From: Blakeslea trispora
Taxonomy: Eukaryota; Mucoromycota; Mucoromycetes; Mucorales; Choanephoraceae
Direction: 5' to 3'
Length of the DNA: 64,000 bases
NCBI GenBank assembly: GCA_025331445.1
Contig: JAIWNE010000034.1
Coordinates: 1-64,000 of the forward strand
Shown here one piece after another: positions 1 to 10,488 of the stretch. The notes under the pieces are model-generated. The model was not told where the DNA came from. It saw only the letters and a list, made by a program, of their open reading frames with translations, and searched no databases. Both the position numbers and the translations under genes were made by a program. The number at the start of each line of letters is the position of its first letter. Position 1 is the first letter of the stretch.

Positions 1-1139
1 AGCCCAAAATCTCCTCATCTTTGCTAGGAGGTTTTTCATTAGCAGGAAGAACGTGCAACAGGCGACCTTGGAAATCTTTCATGTCCAAATCTTCATAGGC
101 ACTGACAGCATGCTCAGGCATAAGATAAAGAATATAGGCATAACCCTTGGACTTCTTTGTATCCTTGGCAATAGGCATATGAACTTCAGAAAGAGCGCCA
201 TATTGACCAAACAAATCTCTTAAATCTTGCTCAGTACAGGCATAAGAGAGGTTACGGACAAACAAACGACCTGTATCCTGAATCTTATCCTTGGCATCTT
301 CTTTTTGTTCCTTCTTCTTTTCTTCTTCTTCTTGTTCTTGTTCGGAGACCGGTTGAGGTTCATCTTGTTCCATAGCTTCTACTGCTTGATCTTCTTCCAT
401 TTCCTCATCTTGTTTTTGTTTGTTGGCTGGAAGTTCGTCATAGAGATCATCGTCCGAATCTGCATAGTTGACAGTTGTACTTTGATCTGCCTCTTCCTTT
501 TTCTTTTGTTCTTCAAGAGCAGACTCATCGTTAGCCCAAGTCTTGCTCTTGGATCGAGAAGTCATGACATCCAAATATTCCTTAAGTTTAGGATCATTCT
601 TGTCAGCATTCAACTTGTTGACAAATTCATCCTTTTGTTGATCTTTGAGCTGCTTATCCTTGAAAGCATCTGTTTCCTCTACAGCAAATTCGGTCTGCTT
701 CTTTTTGGTGGTGCCTGTCATTCGATCATGAGCAGAAGAGCCTTCTGAATATTTACTCCAGGCACGGGGGAGACGTTCAGAGCCATAAGCAATGGCCTTT
801 TCTACTGAAATTCTAGATGTATTGATAAATGTGTTGTTGTAGTATTGAATGGCTGCTTCTGCTGTTGCTTCATTTTTATAACCAATAAAACCAAATCTAC
901 GAGATGTTCCCCATCTTTTTTTTTTGTTAGTCTTTTTCTTTTTTGGAAAAAGGAACTTGTAAAAACTTACTGTGTCTTCATAAGTTTAGCATCTGTCACT
1001 TCGCCCTTTTTGGCAAAATGTTCTCGAAACTTTTCTTCGGAAAGTTCTTTGGGTAAATTCTTGACAATCAAACGAGACCTATATTTTGTTGCAATGAGTA
1101 TGTCTTAAAGAGCGAGATCAAACGAGATCGATCTTACAT
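1..1139 (-). CDS. MRD1: MRD1, multiple RNA-binding domain protein (5' part, runs off the left edge)
   Basis: Mrd1/RBM19 is a nucleolar RRM protein needed for pre-rRNA processing and small-subunit assembly. Exons read 1139-1138, 1078-971 and 914-<1. The N-terminus is [11 protein letters not shown], the canonical RRM1 start of the family, followed by an RNP-1-like RRFGFIGY. An acidic, Lys/Glu-rich linker comes next, then a second RRM opening [11 protein letters not shown] and continuing with SKGYAYILY. The C-terminal RRMs lie outside the window. The start codon is split by the first intron: AT at 1139-1138, then GTAAG...ATATAG, then G at 1078. Without that intron the RRM frame has no upstream ATG and meets a TAA. 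Family assignment rests on the RRM1 start and RRM order and is firm. Confidence 0.92.
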
Positions 1140-1862
1140 GGTGATTTGTCCTTATTTTGGTTTTTCTGTTCTTTTGAAAAAAAAAAAATAACCAAGTTAA
1201 AGCTTAACAGTTTAACGATTCCAACAGTCACAAAGCAGTCTTGATTTTTACAATGAGGACAGATTTCTCTAATTGCATAAATATTGTGTTACCTTTTGTT
1301 TGAACAAAATGGTGTTTGCTTGTCTTTTCAAAACCAAGTCGTTCTCGTCAAGTAAAAACAAAGAGTTTCATATCTTTTATCATTTCGTTTTCTGGGTATT
1401 TCTTTATCATTGATCTATTTTCTACAGGAAAATAATGCAAGGTTTTTGTTTTTCTTGGAGAACAAAAAGTCAGCTTTCCTTCATTAATGTATGGTTCATA
1501 TTCGCTTGTTGAATGACTCAGAAAGAAAGAGCTTGCTGCATAATTTTATTTACTTTCTTCCCCATGTGTTTTGTTCTTGTAAGCCCAGGTTGCGTTTTCA
1601 TTGTTTGAATTGATGCAACATCAGCTTATTCAGATTTGATTGGCTCTTTTTTTTGGTGTGAAAAAAAAAATAACATTTGAAAATTCGCATTGATTCAATA
1701 AATGGCGCAATTTAGAGTCCAAGTCAAGACATGCTAATCACGCAATTCCGTGTAATAAATAAATAACAACTGAACGATCCTGAAAAGAACGTATAAATAA
1801 ACCAGAGCCTATACACTTTTTTTTTATCTTTCTTTTCCTTTATTATTTATTTATCATTTTCA
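1140..1862. promoter_or_regulatory. Divergent intergenic region with TATA box for the dioxygenase gene
   Basis: The region lies between MRD1 (minus) and the dioxygenase gene (plus). A good TATA box, TATAAATA, sits at 1792-1799, about 64 bp before the plus-strand ATG, and is followed by a pyrimidine-rich tract typical of fungal leaders. No coding signal was seen in the rest. Confidence 0.5.
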
Positions 1863-2984
1863 ATGTCTGCTGTTGTTTCTCAACCTAAAATTCAAAAGAA
1901 CTGGCGAGGTTTTCAACTAGAAGGGGAAAACCATACAGCTAAAGCTCAATTTCCCGATCGCATTACCGGACCTTCTGCTTGGGATGGCAAAACACTTGAA
2001 AAGCAGCCTGAGCAATGGATCTATCATTTGACAGCTGAAGATATAGCCGATATCGATCAAGCATTAAAGCATTTTTTAACATTGGATGTTCCTCTCTCTC
2101 AAATCACATCCGATCATTTCCCTCTAGGCCACTTTAAGGATATCTTACTGGATCAGCGACATCGCCTATTCCATGGCCTTGGCTTCGGTCTCTTGCGCGG
2201 TTTCCCCATTGAACGCTATGAACGTAAGGAACAGATCATTATCTTTATGGGCATTGGCTCTTATATAGGTGTACGCCAACCTCAGAACGGCAAAGGCCAT
2301 GTCTTGGGCCATATCAAGGATCTGACGGAGCACTCTACTACCAAGAAAGTCTATCAACAAGACGACCCTACTACACGTATCTACGCCACTCGTAAAGCAC
2401 AACCCTTCCATGTGGATGGTACGGATGTTGTTGCCTTATTCTGTCTATCGGAAGGTCATGAAGGTGGCTTGAGTAGCCTGATATCTTCTCATACAGTCTA
2501 CAATCGTCTCCAACAAGAGAGACCGGACATTGTTGAACTGTTGAAGCAGCCTTGGTTATGGGACCGCAAGAATGAGCATGGACCGGATGAACCAGGCTAT
2601 CTGGCGGCTGCTCCTCTTAATTACCACCAAGGAAGACTCTTTACCTTTTGGGGTCCTCATTTTCTAGAGACAGTCAATCGATTTCCCGGTATAGAGGTAG
2701 GACAAGACAAGTTGGAAGCCATGGCTTATATTCAAAGGTTGTGTGAGCAAGAGGCATTGGAGATGCGTCTTCAAGTAGGTGATATTCAGTTGGTTCAAAA
2801 CTATCAAATCCTACATGCTCGCACAGCCTATACTGATTTACCCGGTCGTACACGTCATCTACTACGCTTATGGTTTTCTGTCAACACTCAAGAATTAGAT
2901 TGGCAGCTACCATTTGCTCAAGATGATTATCATTACAATTATCAATATGTTAAAACCCCTATTGTACCACTTGAAGCAGAATAA
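1863..2984 (+). CDS. TauD/TfdA-family Fe(II)/2-oxoglutarate dioxygenase
   Basis: This intronless gene encodes 373 residues, a usual length for fungal TauD/TfdA-like oxygenases. The family couples oxidative decarboxylation of 2-oxoglutarate to hydroxylation of small sulfonates, carboxylates or related substrates. The metal triad is visible: the HVD motif in PFHVDGTD supplies His183 and Asp185, the distal His is in ILHARTAY near residue 318, and the 2-oxoglutarate-binding Arg lies in the following GRTRHLLRLW. No signal peptide or membrane segment was seen, so a cytosolic enzyme is likely. The substrate cannot be told from the sequence. A TATA box is present about 64 bp upstream. Confidence 0.88.
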   Translation: MSAVVSQPKIQKNWRGFQLEGENHTAKAQFPDRITGPSAWDGKTLEKQPEQWIYHLTAEDIADIDQALKHFLTLDVPLSQITSDHFPLGHFKDILLDQRHRLFHGLGFGLLRGFPIERYERKEQIIIFMGIGSYIGVRQPQNGKGHVLGHIKDLTEHSTTKKVYQQDDPTTRIYATRKAQPFHVDGTDVVALFCLSEGHEGGLSSLISSHTVYNRLQQERPDIVELLKQPWLWDRKNEHGPDEPGYLAAAPLNYHQGRLFTFWGPHFLETVNRFPGIEVGQDKLEAMAYIQRLCEQEALEMRLQVGDIQLVQNYQILHARTAYTDLPGRTRHLLRLWFSVNTQELDWQLPFAQDDYHYNYQYVKTPIVPLEAE

Positions 2985-3046
2985 AAAATAAAATAAAAAG
3001 GGAATCATTACTGTTTTTTTTCTCATTTCTTTTTATTATTACCATT

Positions 3047-4209
3047 ATGTCTGAAGAACAAAAAAAGCCTCCTGTATTTGAAGAATCAACGCAATATCAA
3101 CATTGGCGTTTTAGCCCAGAACAGATCTGGGATATTCGAAACAAGAGTACAGAAGCAGCTATTAGTCGAGTGAGGCGTAATTTACAAGAAGAAATTGTAA
3201 GCATCTTTATGACAGATGCGCTTTTTGACTAATTTTTCTTTTCCTTCAATCAGAATGAACACACCAATCCAACAGACCATGTTGAACGCGACTATTTAAC
3301 AGCAAAAGAAGAACATGCGCTTTGTAGTTTTTATGAGATTCAACTACAGGCTATGAGTAAACACTGTCATTTCTCTAATCTTGTGATGGCAACAGCTGTT
3401 ATCTATATGAAACGATTCTATTTACGCAATACAGTGATGGACTATCACCCCAAAGATGTTTTGTAAGTAAGACAGATATCTAGTTGATTCTGTTTACTTG
3501 ACACCTATATCTCTCTTTCTAGCTTAACTTGCTTATTTTTGGCTACAAAGTCTGAAAGTGAACGTGTCTCGATTGATGACTTTGGCAAGACATTACGTTT
3601 ACCAAGTACAGCCAATGTGCTTAAGCTTGAATTCACCCTTTCTCAAGGTCTCAAATTTCAATACTATGTACATCATCCTTATCGACCTGCGTATGGGTTC
3701 TTTTTGGATATGCAGACAGCACCTGCCATGGATTTGAAGGCATTGAAAGAAACCTATAAAAGAGTCGATAAGGCAATTGCAGACATTCTCTTGACTGATC
3801 TACCTTTTATCTATCAACCCTCTCAGCTAGCATTAGCAGCCTTTATGATAGCAGGCAAAGACAATGGATTTGATCATCACGTGACACAGTATATTCATGA
3901 TCGATTTCATCAAGAGGCTACTGCTTTATTAAATGTATTGACATCTATTCTAACCTATTTCAAACAAGGCCTGGCTAAAGTGACTCAAGATGAGGCTAGG
4001 AAGATTGATTACAAACTAAAGCTCTGTATGAATCCTGCCATGAATCCAGAATCTGCCCTGTAAGTGAAATCATACAACATTATTTGTGATTGAAAATAAT
4101 CATCCTGTTAACAAAAAAAAAAAAAAGGTATAAAAAGAGATTGGCAGAGAGGGAAGAGGAAGAGAAGAGAAAGAAGGCTCGCACAAGTGATTCGCAGTCT
4201 TCTTCCTAG
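3047..4209 (+). CDS. CCL1: Cyclin H (CDK-activating kinase / TFIIH subunit)
   Basis: Cyclin H pairs with CDK7/Kin28 to phosphorylate CDKs and the RNA polymerase II C-terminal domain. Four exons, 3047-3196, 3254-3462, 3523-4059 and 4128-4209, give 325 residues; human cyclin H has 323. The N-terminus carries [20 protein letters not shown], close to the conserved cyclin H start. The first cyclin fold follows with [20 protein letters not shown] and LTCLFLATK, and the second fold contains [18 protein letters not shown]. The C-terminus is a Glu/Lys/Arg-rich helix ending in SSS. All intron phases agree. The TAG stop at 4207-4209 overlaps the stop codon of the convergent ING gene. Confidence 0.93.
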
Positions 4210-5151
4210 ATTGTCTTTTTCTTTTTCAATTCTGGCGTGCAATTCTTGCAGTACCATTTACCCTTTGGAGGTACCTTTAGACCCACACACTCTAGATGAA
4301 ACCATTCAATTTCACACTAATAAAAGCAAAGAAGAGTGTTAAAAAAAATTACACACAATATATTATATGTCATTTACTACCTCTTCATTATCACAGGCTA
4401 CCATTTCACCAAAGGATACCTGTGAACAGTAACAGTAGAGTGGTTCATTAGGATCAATAGGTAAATCACTTAAAGAGACAGCACTATAAAGACACAGTAA
4501 GTCACGTGCAACATGTTCATTTTTTTTTCTATTTCTCTTACGCCTTGGCATGTTGAATGGCATCTTGAGTAGAGAGGTAGTTTGATTCTTCAGTTTTTTT
4601 CTTTTTTCTGCCTTACAGATGGCATGAGCTTATAGGCTTATAACACGAGTATTGCTTTTTACCTTGCTTTTGTGTTTCTTTCTCTCTTTCTTCATCCTCT
4701 TGAACTAGTGATTCTTCATGACTTCTCTTGGAAGACCTGGCTGGGCCTATCAACTGCTCATCTTCAATTTTTTGCAGATCGTTGTCTAGGCGTGTACAAT
4801 GTCGATCCACTGTGTCATAAGTTGATTTGGCCAAGGCAAACTTTTCTTCACCCTTCTTGAGTGCTTCATCCAGTAATTGACCAATATGTTCCAGTTGTTG
4901 TCTTCTTTCTTCTGCTGTTAATGTCTTGTTGCTACTGACGAGATGTTTTGATTCATCCGCTACTTTTTGCATCAGTTGTTCTGCATGATCGTCTAGTTGT
5001 CGAATGAGGGTATAGTTGCGTTGTAATTCTAGAGGTAAAGCTTCAACAGCTTTTTTTTTTATGTTATAAGTAAAACTCGTGCTTGTTTCATTGATTACTT
5101 ACTATCAGAATACTCTTCTAAATAAGTAGCCAACTGAGAGTCTTTCTTCAT
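4206..5151 (-). CDS. ING-family PHD finger protein (histone acetyltransferase/deacetylase complex subunit)
   Basis: ING proteins read H3K4 methylation for NuA4-, NuA3- or Rpd3-type complexes. Exons 5151-5103, 5049-4663, 4607-4381 and 4316-4206 give 257 residues, near the length of ING4/5. Residues 1-120 form the ING N-terminal helical domain ([17 protein letters not shown]), followed by a basic region ([13 protein letters not shown]) and a C-terminal PHD finger. That finger shows [19 protein letters not shown], then WFHLECVGL and WYCKNC, with all Cys4-His-Cys3 ligands present. The PHD is split by an intron right after DNEE. Whether it belongs to the YNG1, YNG2 or PHO23 branch cannot be decided here. 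Confidence 0.9.
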
Positions 5152-5210
5152 TTCCTCTCCCTTTAAACAATAGATATTCAAAAATAAAAATAAGAATAAG
5201 CATATATTGC

Positions 5211-5232
5211 TGTGTGTGTGTGTGTGTGTGTG
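5211..5232. repeat. (TG)11 microsatellite
   Basis: An uninterrupted TG dinucleotide run of 22 bp just upstream of the ING gene start. Shorter GT runs occur near 5816, 7311 and 8905. Confidence 0.9.
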
Positions 5233-5239
5233 CTTTATT

Positions 5240-5835
5240 TTAAACTCCTACTTTTTTTTCTTTTCTCGAGTAGCCTCCCCCCCCCCCAACAGTAGGGTAA
5301 GCAAGTGGAAATTCAATGAGGGTGATTCTTTCAGAGTAAGCATTTGTCCGGACTGCATCAGACAAATAGACTCCTTCAGAACATGATTTGATAGTAAAAA
5401 GGCGAGTTAATGTCTATAATTCTATAGTTAAGAGAAAGTTTACTTTTAGCTTAGGAAAAAGGAAAAAAAACGTGGGTTGTCTTTGAGAGGATGTATGTGA
5501 ATGGTTGTTTCTAAGCTTGATCCTATTGACCAGCTCCAGTCTGTAAAGAAGGATTTGACTTGGGTCTTTGTAAGATAGCAAGTCTTTCAGTGTAACTCCA
5601 GTCTATTTCACAAGTGTTTCAAAAAGATTTGTTTGTAGTACATTTCCACCCGACAAAATTCCAATGAAGCTCCATACAATGATACGCTTCTATCTTCAAA
5701 AAGAACAACTGTATTATCTTGATTTTCCAAAATGAACTTTTGTATGCTTCTCTCTTTTTTTTTTTTTTGTAAGTGCGCCTCCTCTAATTTAAGCGTATGC
5801 AATTTTCCCTTTTTTTCGTGTGTGTGTGTGTACAA
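5240..5835 (-). CDS. Unidentified multi-exon gene or gene remnant
   Basis: I do not recognise this gene. Three stretches on the minus strand look coding. The first, near 5780-5610, includes FILENQDNTVVLFEDRSVSL. A second near 5600-5550 reads WSYTERLAILQ. The third, about 5435-5240, includes CSEGVYLSDAVRTN and ITLIEFPLAYPTV, runs through a G11 tract coding for glycines, and ends at a TAA at 5240-5242. A plausible acceptor (TATAG) precedes the third stretch. The first block weakly recalls the N-terminal domain of C5orf34-like proteins, but this is not a confident match. Start and internal exon joins are not resolved, and it may be a pseudogene. Confidence 0.35.
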
Positions 5836-6168
5836 CCTAGAGCTGGATTTCTTTATCAGATTGTTTTTTATTTATTTAGTGTGTATCCTATTCACAAATA
5901 AAACAAGACCTTGTAATAATACTAGTCATAATATTAAGAAAAAAAAGAAAACCATGGCAAACTAATGTTGTTGCTTGCTAACAGAGTAAATAAAAGGGGA
6001 TATGCTTTATTTTCTATCTTTTCACTGTTTTCTCTTATGCGAACGATCGGGAAAATATTTATCTGATCCTTTCTAATTTTTTATGATAATTTTTTTTTAT
6101 TTTCTAAATTATACACATTTTCTTTCACTTTTTTTTTTGCTTTTTTTTCAACTATATTTCTTATAATT

Positions 6169-7197
6169 ATGTCATCTTTTCTTATTACATTAGGCAGTCT
6201 GATTGTAGGCAATGAGACTCGCTCTACTACCACTAAAGAAGAACAAGCCACTAAACCAAAAGAACCTCAGGTAGAACTTGACCAGATCCCACCAGACCAA
6301 GTAGTTGTTGAACGCGATTGCAACACTTGTCCAGCGACAGACTGTGAAGAACACCAACCATACCCTTCTTATCTTGAACTGGATACCACATCACCTCTGC
6401 TTGGTTCTATGTCTCCTTATGGTCGACATATCATGATCAGTACAGCTCAGTGCGATTGGCCCGAACGCATTGAGGAAGATAAGGGCACACTGGCAGCCAA
6501 TTTACAGGCACTCTTAGTAGCCAATCCTATGCCCTGGCGTACTTTTATTACCAACACATCCATGATTCCTTCACATGCAACCACCGTACGTTGTGGATTA
6601 GATGTTGTCATTTTGCCAGACAATATTGTGGCAGGCAATGTTACACCAGATGATGCAGAACTGTTGTACGAAATGTTTGTCAAGATGCCTCTGCCAGAGG
6701 GTCCTGTTCAGCCTGACCGATGGCATGGATTAGACCTGAAAGATCTCGTCGTCTATCCAAACCCCTATGACTCCATGGTCTTGATTTGTTCTCATCGAAA
6801 AAGAGACAAGCGATGTGGAGTGACAGCACCCTATTTGAACAGAGAATTTGACCATGTCTTGCGAGAATTAGATATTCCTGATGGAGAGGGTGGTACAGGT
6901 GTTTTTATGGTCAGTCATATTGGAGGTAAGTAAGAAACGCGAAAGAAAGAAAAAGAAAAAGAGATGCTTATACATGTATTTCTATACATAGGCCATAAAT
7001 TTGCAGGCAATGTCATTGTGTATATCAATCAAGGGAGAACGGGTATCTGGTATGGCCGTGTCAAGACTTGCGATTGTCGTGCTATTGTAGAAGAAACTAT
7101 TTTAAAAGGAAAAGTGATTAAAGAACTCTACAGAGGCTCTATGAACCATAGTTTTGGTCAGGTAGATCAGAACAAATGTAAAAGAATTCAGTGGTAA
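6169..7197 (+). CDS. Apd1-like thioredoxin-like [2Fe-2S] ferredoxin (sucrase/ferredoxin family)
   Basis: Two exons, 6169-6925 and 6992-7197, encode 320 residues. Apd1 and Aim32 of yeast define a non-Rieske [2Fe-2S] family whose cluster is held by two Cys and two His in the pattern C-x8-C ... HxGGH. Here the ligands are CSHRKRDKRC and, across the intron, HIGGH. The single 66-nt intron interrupts the second Gly codon of HIGGH, so the last His comes from exon 2. The Cys-rich N-terminal part (CNTCPATDCEEH) resembles Apd1, a cytosolic protein, rather than the mitochondrial Aim32. A paralog with a mitochondrial presequence lies at 48590-49489. The physiological electron partner is not known from the sequence. 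Confidence 0.88.
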
Positions 7198-7430
7198 TAA
7201 ACATATAAAATCGATTTGTACATATCTTTAAAGCAACTGTTTTCATTGGCTGAAATCCCATACGTCACGATTTCAACTTTTTTTCTGTGTATTTCCTGCT
7301 TAAATTTTGTATGTGTGTGTGAGCGTGTGTGCGCGTACAAGAAAAGTCACTTTCTCCTTCAGTACGTAATGTCATTTTATTCTTTCTTTCTCTCTCTTTT
7401 TTTAAAAAAAGAAAACCCCCTTAAGAAGAA

Positions 7431-8845
7431 ATGACAACCTTAGAAGACAAATCCTTGTGGGAATCTCAAAATAACGATGATGACATTGGTCAAGATATTC
7501 TTCGTTTGGCACCTGATGAAATCACAAACAGAACTCGTTTATTAGAGAATGACATCAAAGTCATGAAATCCGAAATAGTTCGTCTTCAACATGAACAAGC
7601 TGCCATGAAAGAAAGAATCAAAGACAATAAAGAAAAGATCAAGATGAACAAGCAGCTTCCTTATCTTGTTGGTAATGTGGTTGAGGTAAATATTTATTAT
7701 GACTATTAAAAAAAAAAGAGAAAGAAAAAAGCGTGTTGATATGGACGTTTTTATAGTTGCTTGATGTTGAACCTGATGAAGAAGATAATGAAGGCGCCAA
7801 TGTTGACCTGGATGGACAGATCAAAGGCAAATGCGCAGTTATCAAAACGTCTACAAGACAGGTAAAAAAAAGCAATGCTTTAACTTTACATTTGTTGACT
7901 GACATTTCATAAAAGACTATCTTTCTGCCGTTGATTGGTTTGGTAGATGCCAATGAGTTAAAGCCTGGAGATTTGATTGGTGTGAATAAGGACAGTTATC
8001 TAGTCTTGGACAAATTACCCAGTGAATATGATTCTCGTGTAAAGGCAATGGAAGTCGATGAAAAGCCTACTGAAGATTATAACGATATTGGTGGATTAAA
8101 TAAGCAGATTGAAGAATTAGTAGAGGCTGTTGTCTTGCCCATGACACACGCTGATCGATTCAAGAATTTGGGTATAAAGCCTCCCAAGGGTGTGCTGATG
8201 TATGGTCCTCCCGGTACAGGTAAGACCTTGTTGGCCAGAGCTTGTGCTGCTCAGACCAACTCCACCTATCTCAAATTGGCTGGTCCTCAATTGGTCCAGA
8301 TGTTTATCGGTGATGGTGCTAAGCTTGTGCGCGATGCCTTTGAATTGGCTAAAGAAAAATCACCTGCTATTATCTTTATTGATGAACTGGATGCTATCGG
8401 TACAAAGCGTTTTGATTCGGAAAAGTCCGGTGATCGTGAAGTACAACGTACCATGTTGGAACTCTTGAACCAACTGGATGGTTTCTCTTCCGATGATCGT
8501 ATCAAGGTCATTGCTGCTACAAACCGTATCGATATCCTAGATCCTGCCTTGTTGCGTTCAGGTCGTTTAGATCGTAAGATTGAATTCCCCTTACCCAATG
8601 AAGAAGCCAGAGCTCGTATCATCCAGATTCACTCTCGAAAGATGAATGTCAACAAAGACGTCAACTTTGATGAATTGGCCCGCTGTTGTGATGAATTCAA
8701 TGGTGCTCAATGTAAAGCTATTTGTGTTGAAAGTGGTATGCTTGCCTTACGTCGTGGTGCTGTTGAAATCACACATGAAGACTTTATGGAAGCTATTCAA
8801 GAAGTTCAGGCCAAGAAGAAGATGACTTTGCAATACTATGCTTAA
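7431..8845 (+). CDS. RPT5: 26S proteasome regulatory ATPase Rpt5 (PSMC3)
   Basis: Rpt5 is one of six AAA ATPases in the base of the 19S regulatory particle, which unfold substrates and open the 20S gate. Exons 7431-7685, 7757-7861 and 7916-8845 give 429 residues, close to human PSMC3 (439). An N-terminal coiled coil occupies residues 30-75, then the OB fold. The AAA module has Walker A GPPGTGKT, Walker [12 protein letters not shown], and the arginine-finger region [10 protein letters not shown]. The C-terminus LQYYA carries the HbYX motif that docks Rpt5 into the alpha ring. All introns are phase 0. It lies 233 bp downstream of the Apd1-like gene on the same strand. Confidence 0.97.
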
Positions 8846-9015
8846 TATCCCCAAATAAATAAACCTTTCAACTTTTATTGTAACAAAAATGAAGACAAAA
8901 GAGAGTGTGTGTGTGTGTGAGAGACTGGGAGAAGACATTGTTGCTGCAAGTCTTTATTGACTATCACTAGAGGAGCAGTGTTGAGAATGCGCCAGTATAA
9001 TCCCACTTGTCACGC

Positions 9016-9228
9016 TTATCTCTTACTTTGTTTAAACCACTTTAGGATGAACATAGCTTGTCTTTGGAATTTACGTTTTTGAGCCAAAAGGCTTTTTCTA
9101 CAAAGATACTTTATATATCGAACATAAAACTGATTACAAACACGACGCCCTTCCTTGTTTATTGAAGTTCTTTTAGGAGACATGAGGGTGTTTGTTTTTT
9201 TATCATAATGCATCTTGAATGAGAGCAT
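9016..9228 (-). CDS. Small basic ORF, function unknown
   Basis: A 70-codon open frame rich in Lys and Arg, with no recognised domain. It contains RRVCNQFYVRYIKYLCRKSL. There is no clear promoter, intron or neighbour support, and it may be a chance frame in a 640-bp stretch otherwise without coding signal. Confidence 0.15.
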   Translation of the reverse strand: MLSFKMHYDKKTNTLMSPKRTSINKEGRRVCNQFYVRYIKYLCRKSLLAQKRKFQRQAMFILKWFKQSKR

Positions 9229-9545
9229 CTTGAATTTTACTCAACTAAAGAAAGATCATACTGAGTTTTGTTAAGCAAAAAACCAATTTAATGTTGTCAC
9301 TCCTATTTATACTCTCTCAATGACTGTGATATCATGTATACTCAATTTGCTCAGGGAAAAAGATAAAGCAGGTATGTATTTGCTTGACCCGTTTACTAGG
9401 GAAAGTAAATTGAGTAACAAGTTGAGCTGATTCCTAAAGACTTGAAGGATTATGGTCAGATAGCAGTTTCAGCAATAAAAAAAAAGCAAGTGATCCTAAA
9501 TAAGCACCTTCGCCTAAAGATCATAATATAGAGCTACACAACGCT

Positions 9546-9800
9546 ATGATTGCTTATGGAAATGCAATAGTTGGTTCTTCTGTGAAAGGAAGAGTAAGCT
9601 ACTCCTACAGGGTGAGTTACCGAAGGTATTCAATAGCTAGCAAGACAAGATAGACAAACCGAATCTGTTTATGTGGATGAATATCTTACAAGCCAAAGCT
9701 GCAACAAATGTAGAGTAAAAAATCTGAGTGGCATGACTGACAGAAAATCAGTGTAGATTTTACAATACTATATGAAATCACAATGTGAATACTGCCAAGA
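9546..9800 (+). pseudogene. Degenerate Fanzor (TnpB-like) C-terminal remnant
   Basis: Fanzors are eukaryotic TnpB-like RNA-guided nucleases carried by mobile elements. One frame reads MIAYGNAIVGSSVKGR, like the RuvC-II segment of these proteins (A/Y-G-N/D-A/G-x-F/V-G ... KG). After a frameshift a second frame reads VYVDEYLTSQSCNKC, which matches the RuvC-III plus zinc-ribbon signature (D-E-x-x-T-S-x-x-C-x-x-C). A further CEYC follows 30 residues on. In-frame stops and the frameshift show that it is dead. The N-terminal half was not found. A diverged partial copy of the following sequence lies at 19073-19240. The assignment rests on remembered motifs only. Confidence 0.45.
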
Positions 9801-9960
9801 AGATTCATTTTCTTTTTAGCCTATTAAGCAAATCGGAAAGACAAGAGAGCGGCAAATACAAAGCTGTCGCTGTTTGCAATACATAATGGAAGAATATTGA
9901 AACAAAATAATACTCGTGGGCATCCAAATATGAAAGCACTATATGGCAGAATAGGAAACA
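9739..9960. repeat. Diverged dispersed repeat, copy 1 (partner at 19073-19240)
   Basis: The stretch starting GACAGAAAATCA continues with TATGAAATCA, then ATACTGCC, and near 9890 GGAAGAATATTGAAAC. Comparable blocks occur in the same order from 19073. Identity by eye is moderate. It overlaps and extends the Fanzor-like remnant and may be its 3' end. Confidence 0.5.
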
Positions 9961-10197
9961 GTAGTGATACAACAGAAGGAAAAGGAAACGTTAAAATTAT
10001 GGAAAAGCATCTCAAAGAACAGGCAGTGATTGAACGCAGAGGAAATAATAGCCGAGAACAATAAAAAAATTGCAGTCGCTATACAGACTTCTTCTTCAAC
10101 ACGTACATCTCTATTAGATATGATTCATTAGTTTTCTTTTTCTTCTTTGAAAATGCTGCTCTCTAAAACAAACAGAATTTGCTGATTGTATTGTAAG

Positions 10198-10218
10198 TAT
10201 ATATATATATATATATAT
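10198..10218. repeat. (TA)n microsatellite
   Basis: A 21-bp alternating TA run in the AT-rich spacer upstream of the Tc1-type element. Confidence 0.9.
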
Positions 10219-10488
10219 GCACGCAATAATAAATAATGGTATATATTGGTTGCACAATCATGTAATTTGATTTCGATTAATATTATATTTGATACGTACG
10301 AGTGTTTTCTAGAAAAGGTATTCTCATTTATAACAAAATGATAGAGATATATTCAAAAGATTAAGTTCCAAATTATCACTCAAACTTCAACATCAGGTTG
10401 CATGAGTTGTACTTATCATAAAGGCTTGAAAGTTTACAAAACAAAAGGAAATGATGTTTATTTTTGATAAATGCATAAAAAAATACAA

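Noticed and set aside
227..748. Plus-strand 173-codon ORF, Phe/Leu-rich
   Set aside because: It is the antisense shadow of the MRD1 acidic/lysine-rich linker.
5732..5965. Plus-strand ORF with a hydrophobic, Phe-rich product
   Set aside because: It is made of T-runs and microsatellite sequence in a spacer and has no domain. Coding signal there is better on the minus strand.
10198..10218. TA run considered as a transposon target or promoter element
   Set aside because: It is a plain microsatellite with no matching flanks or gene next to it.
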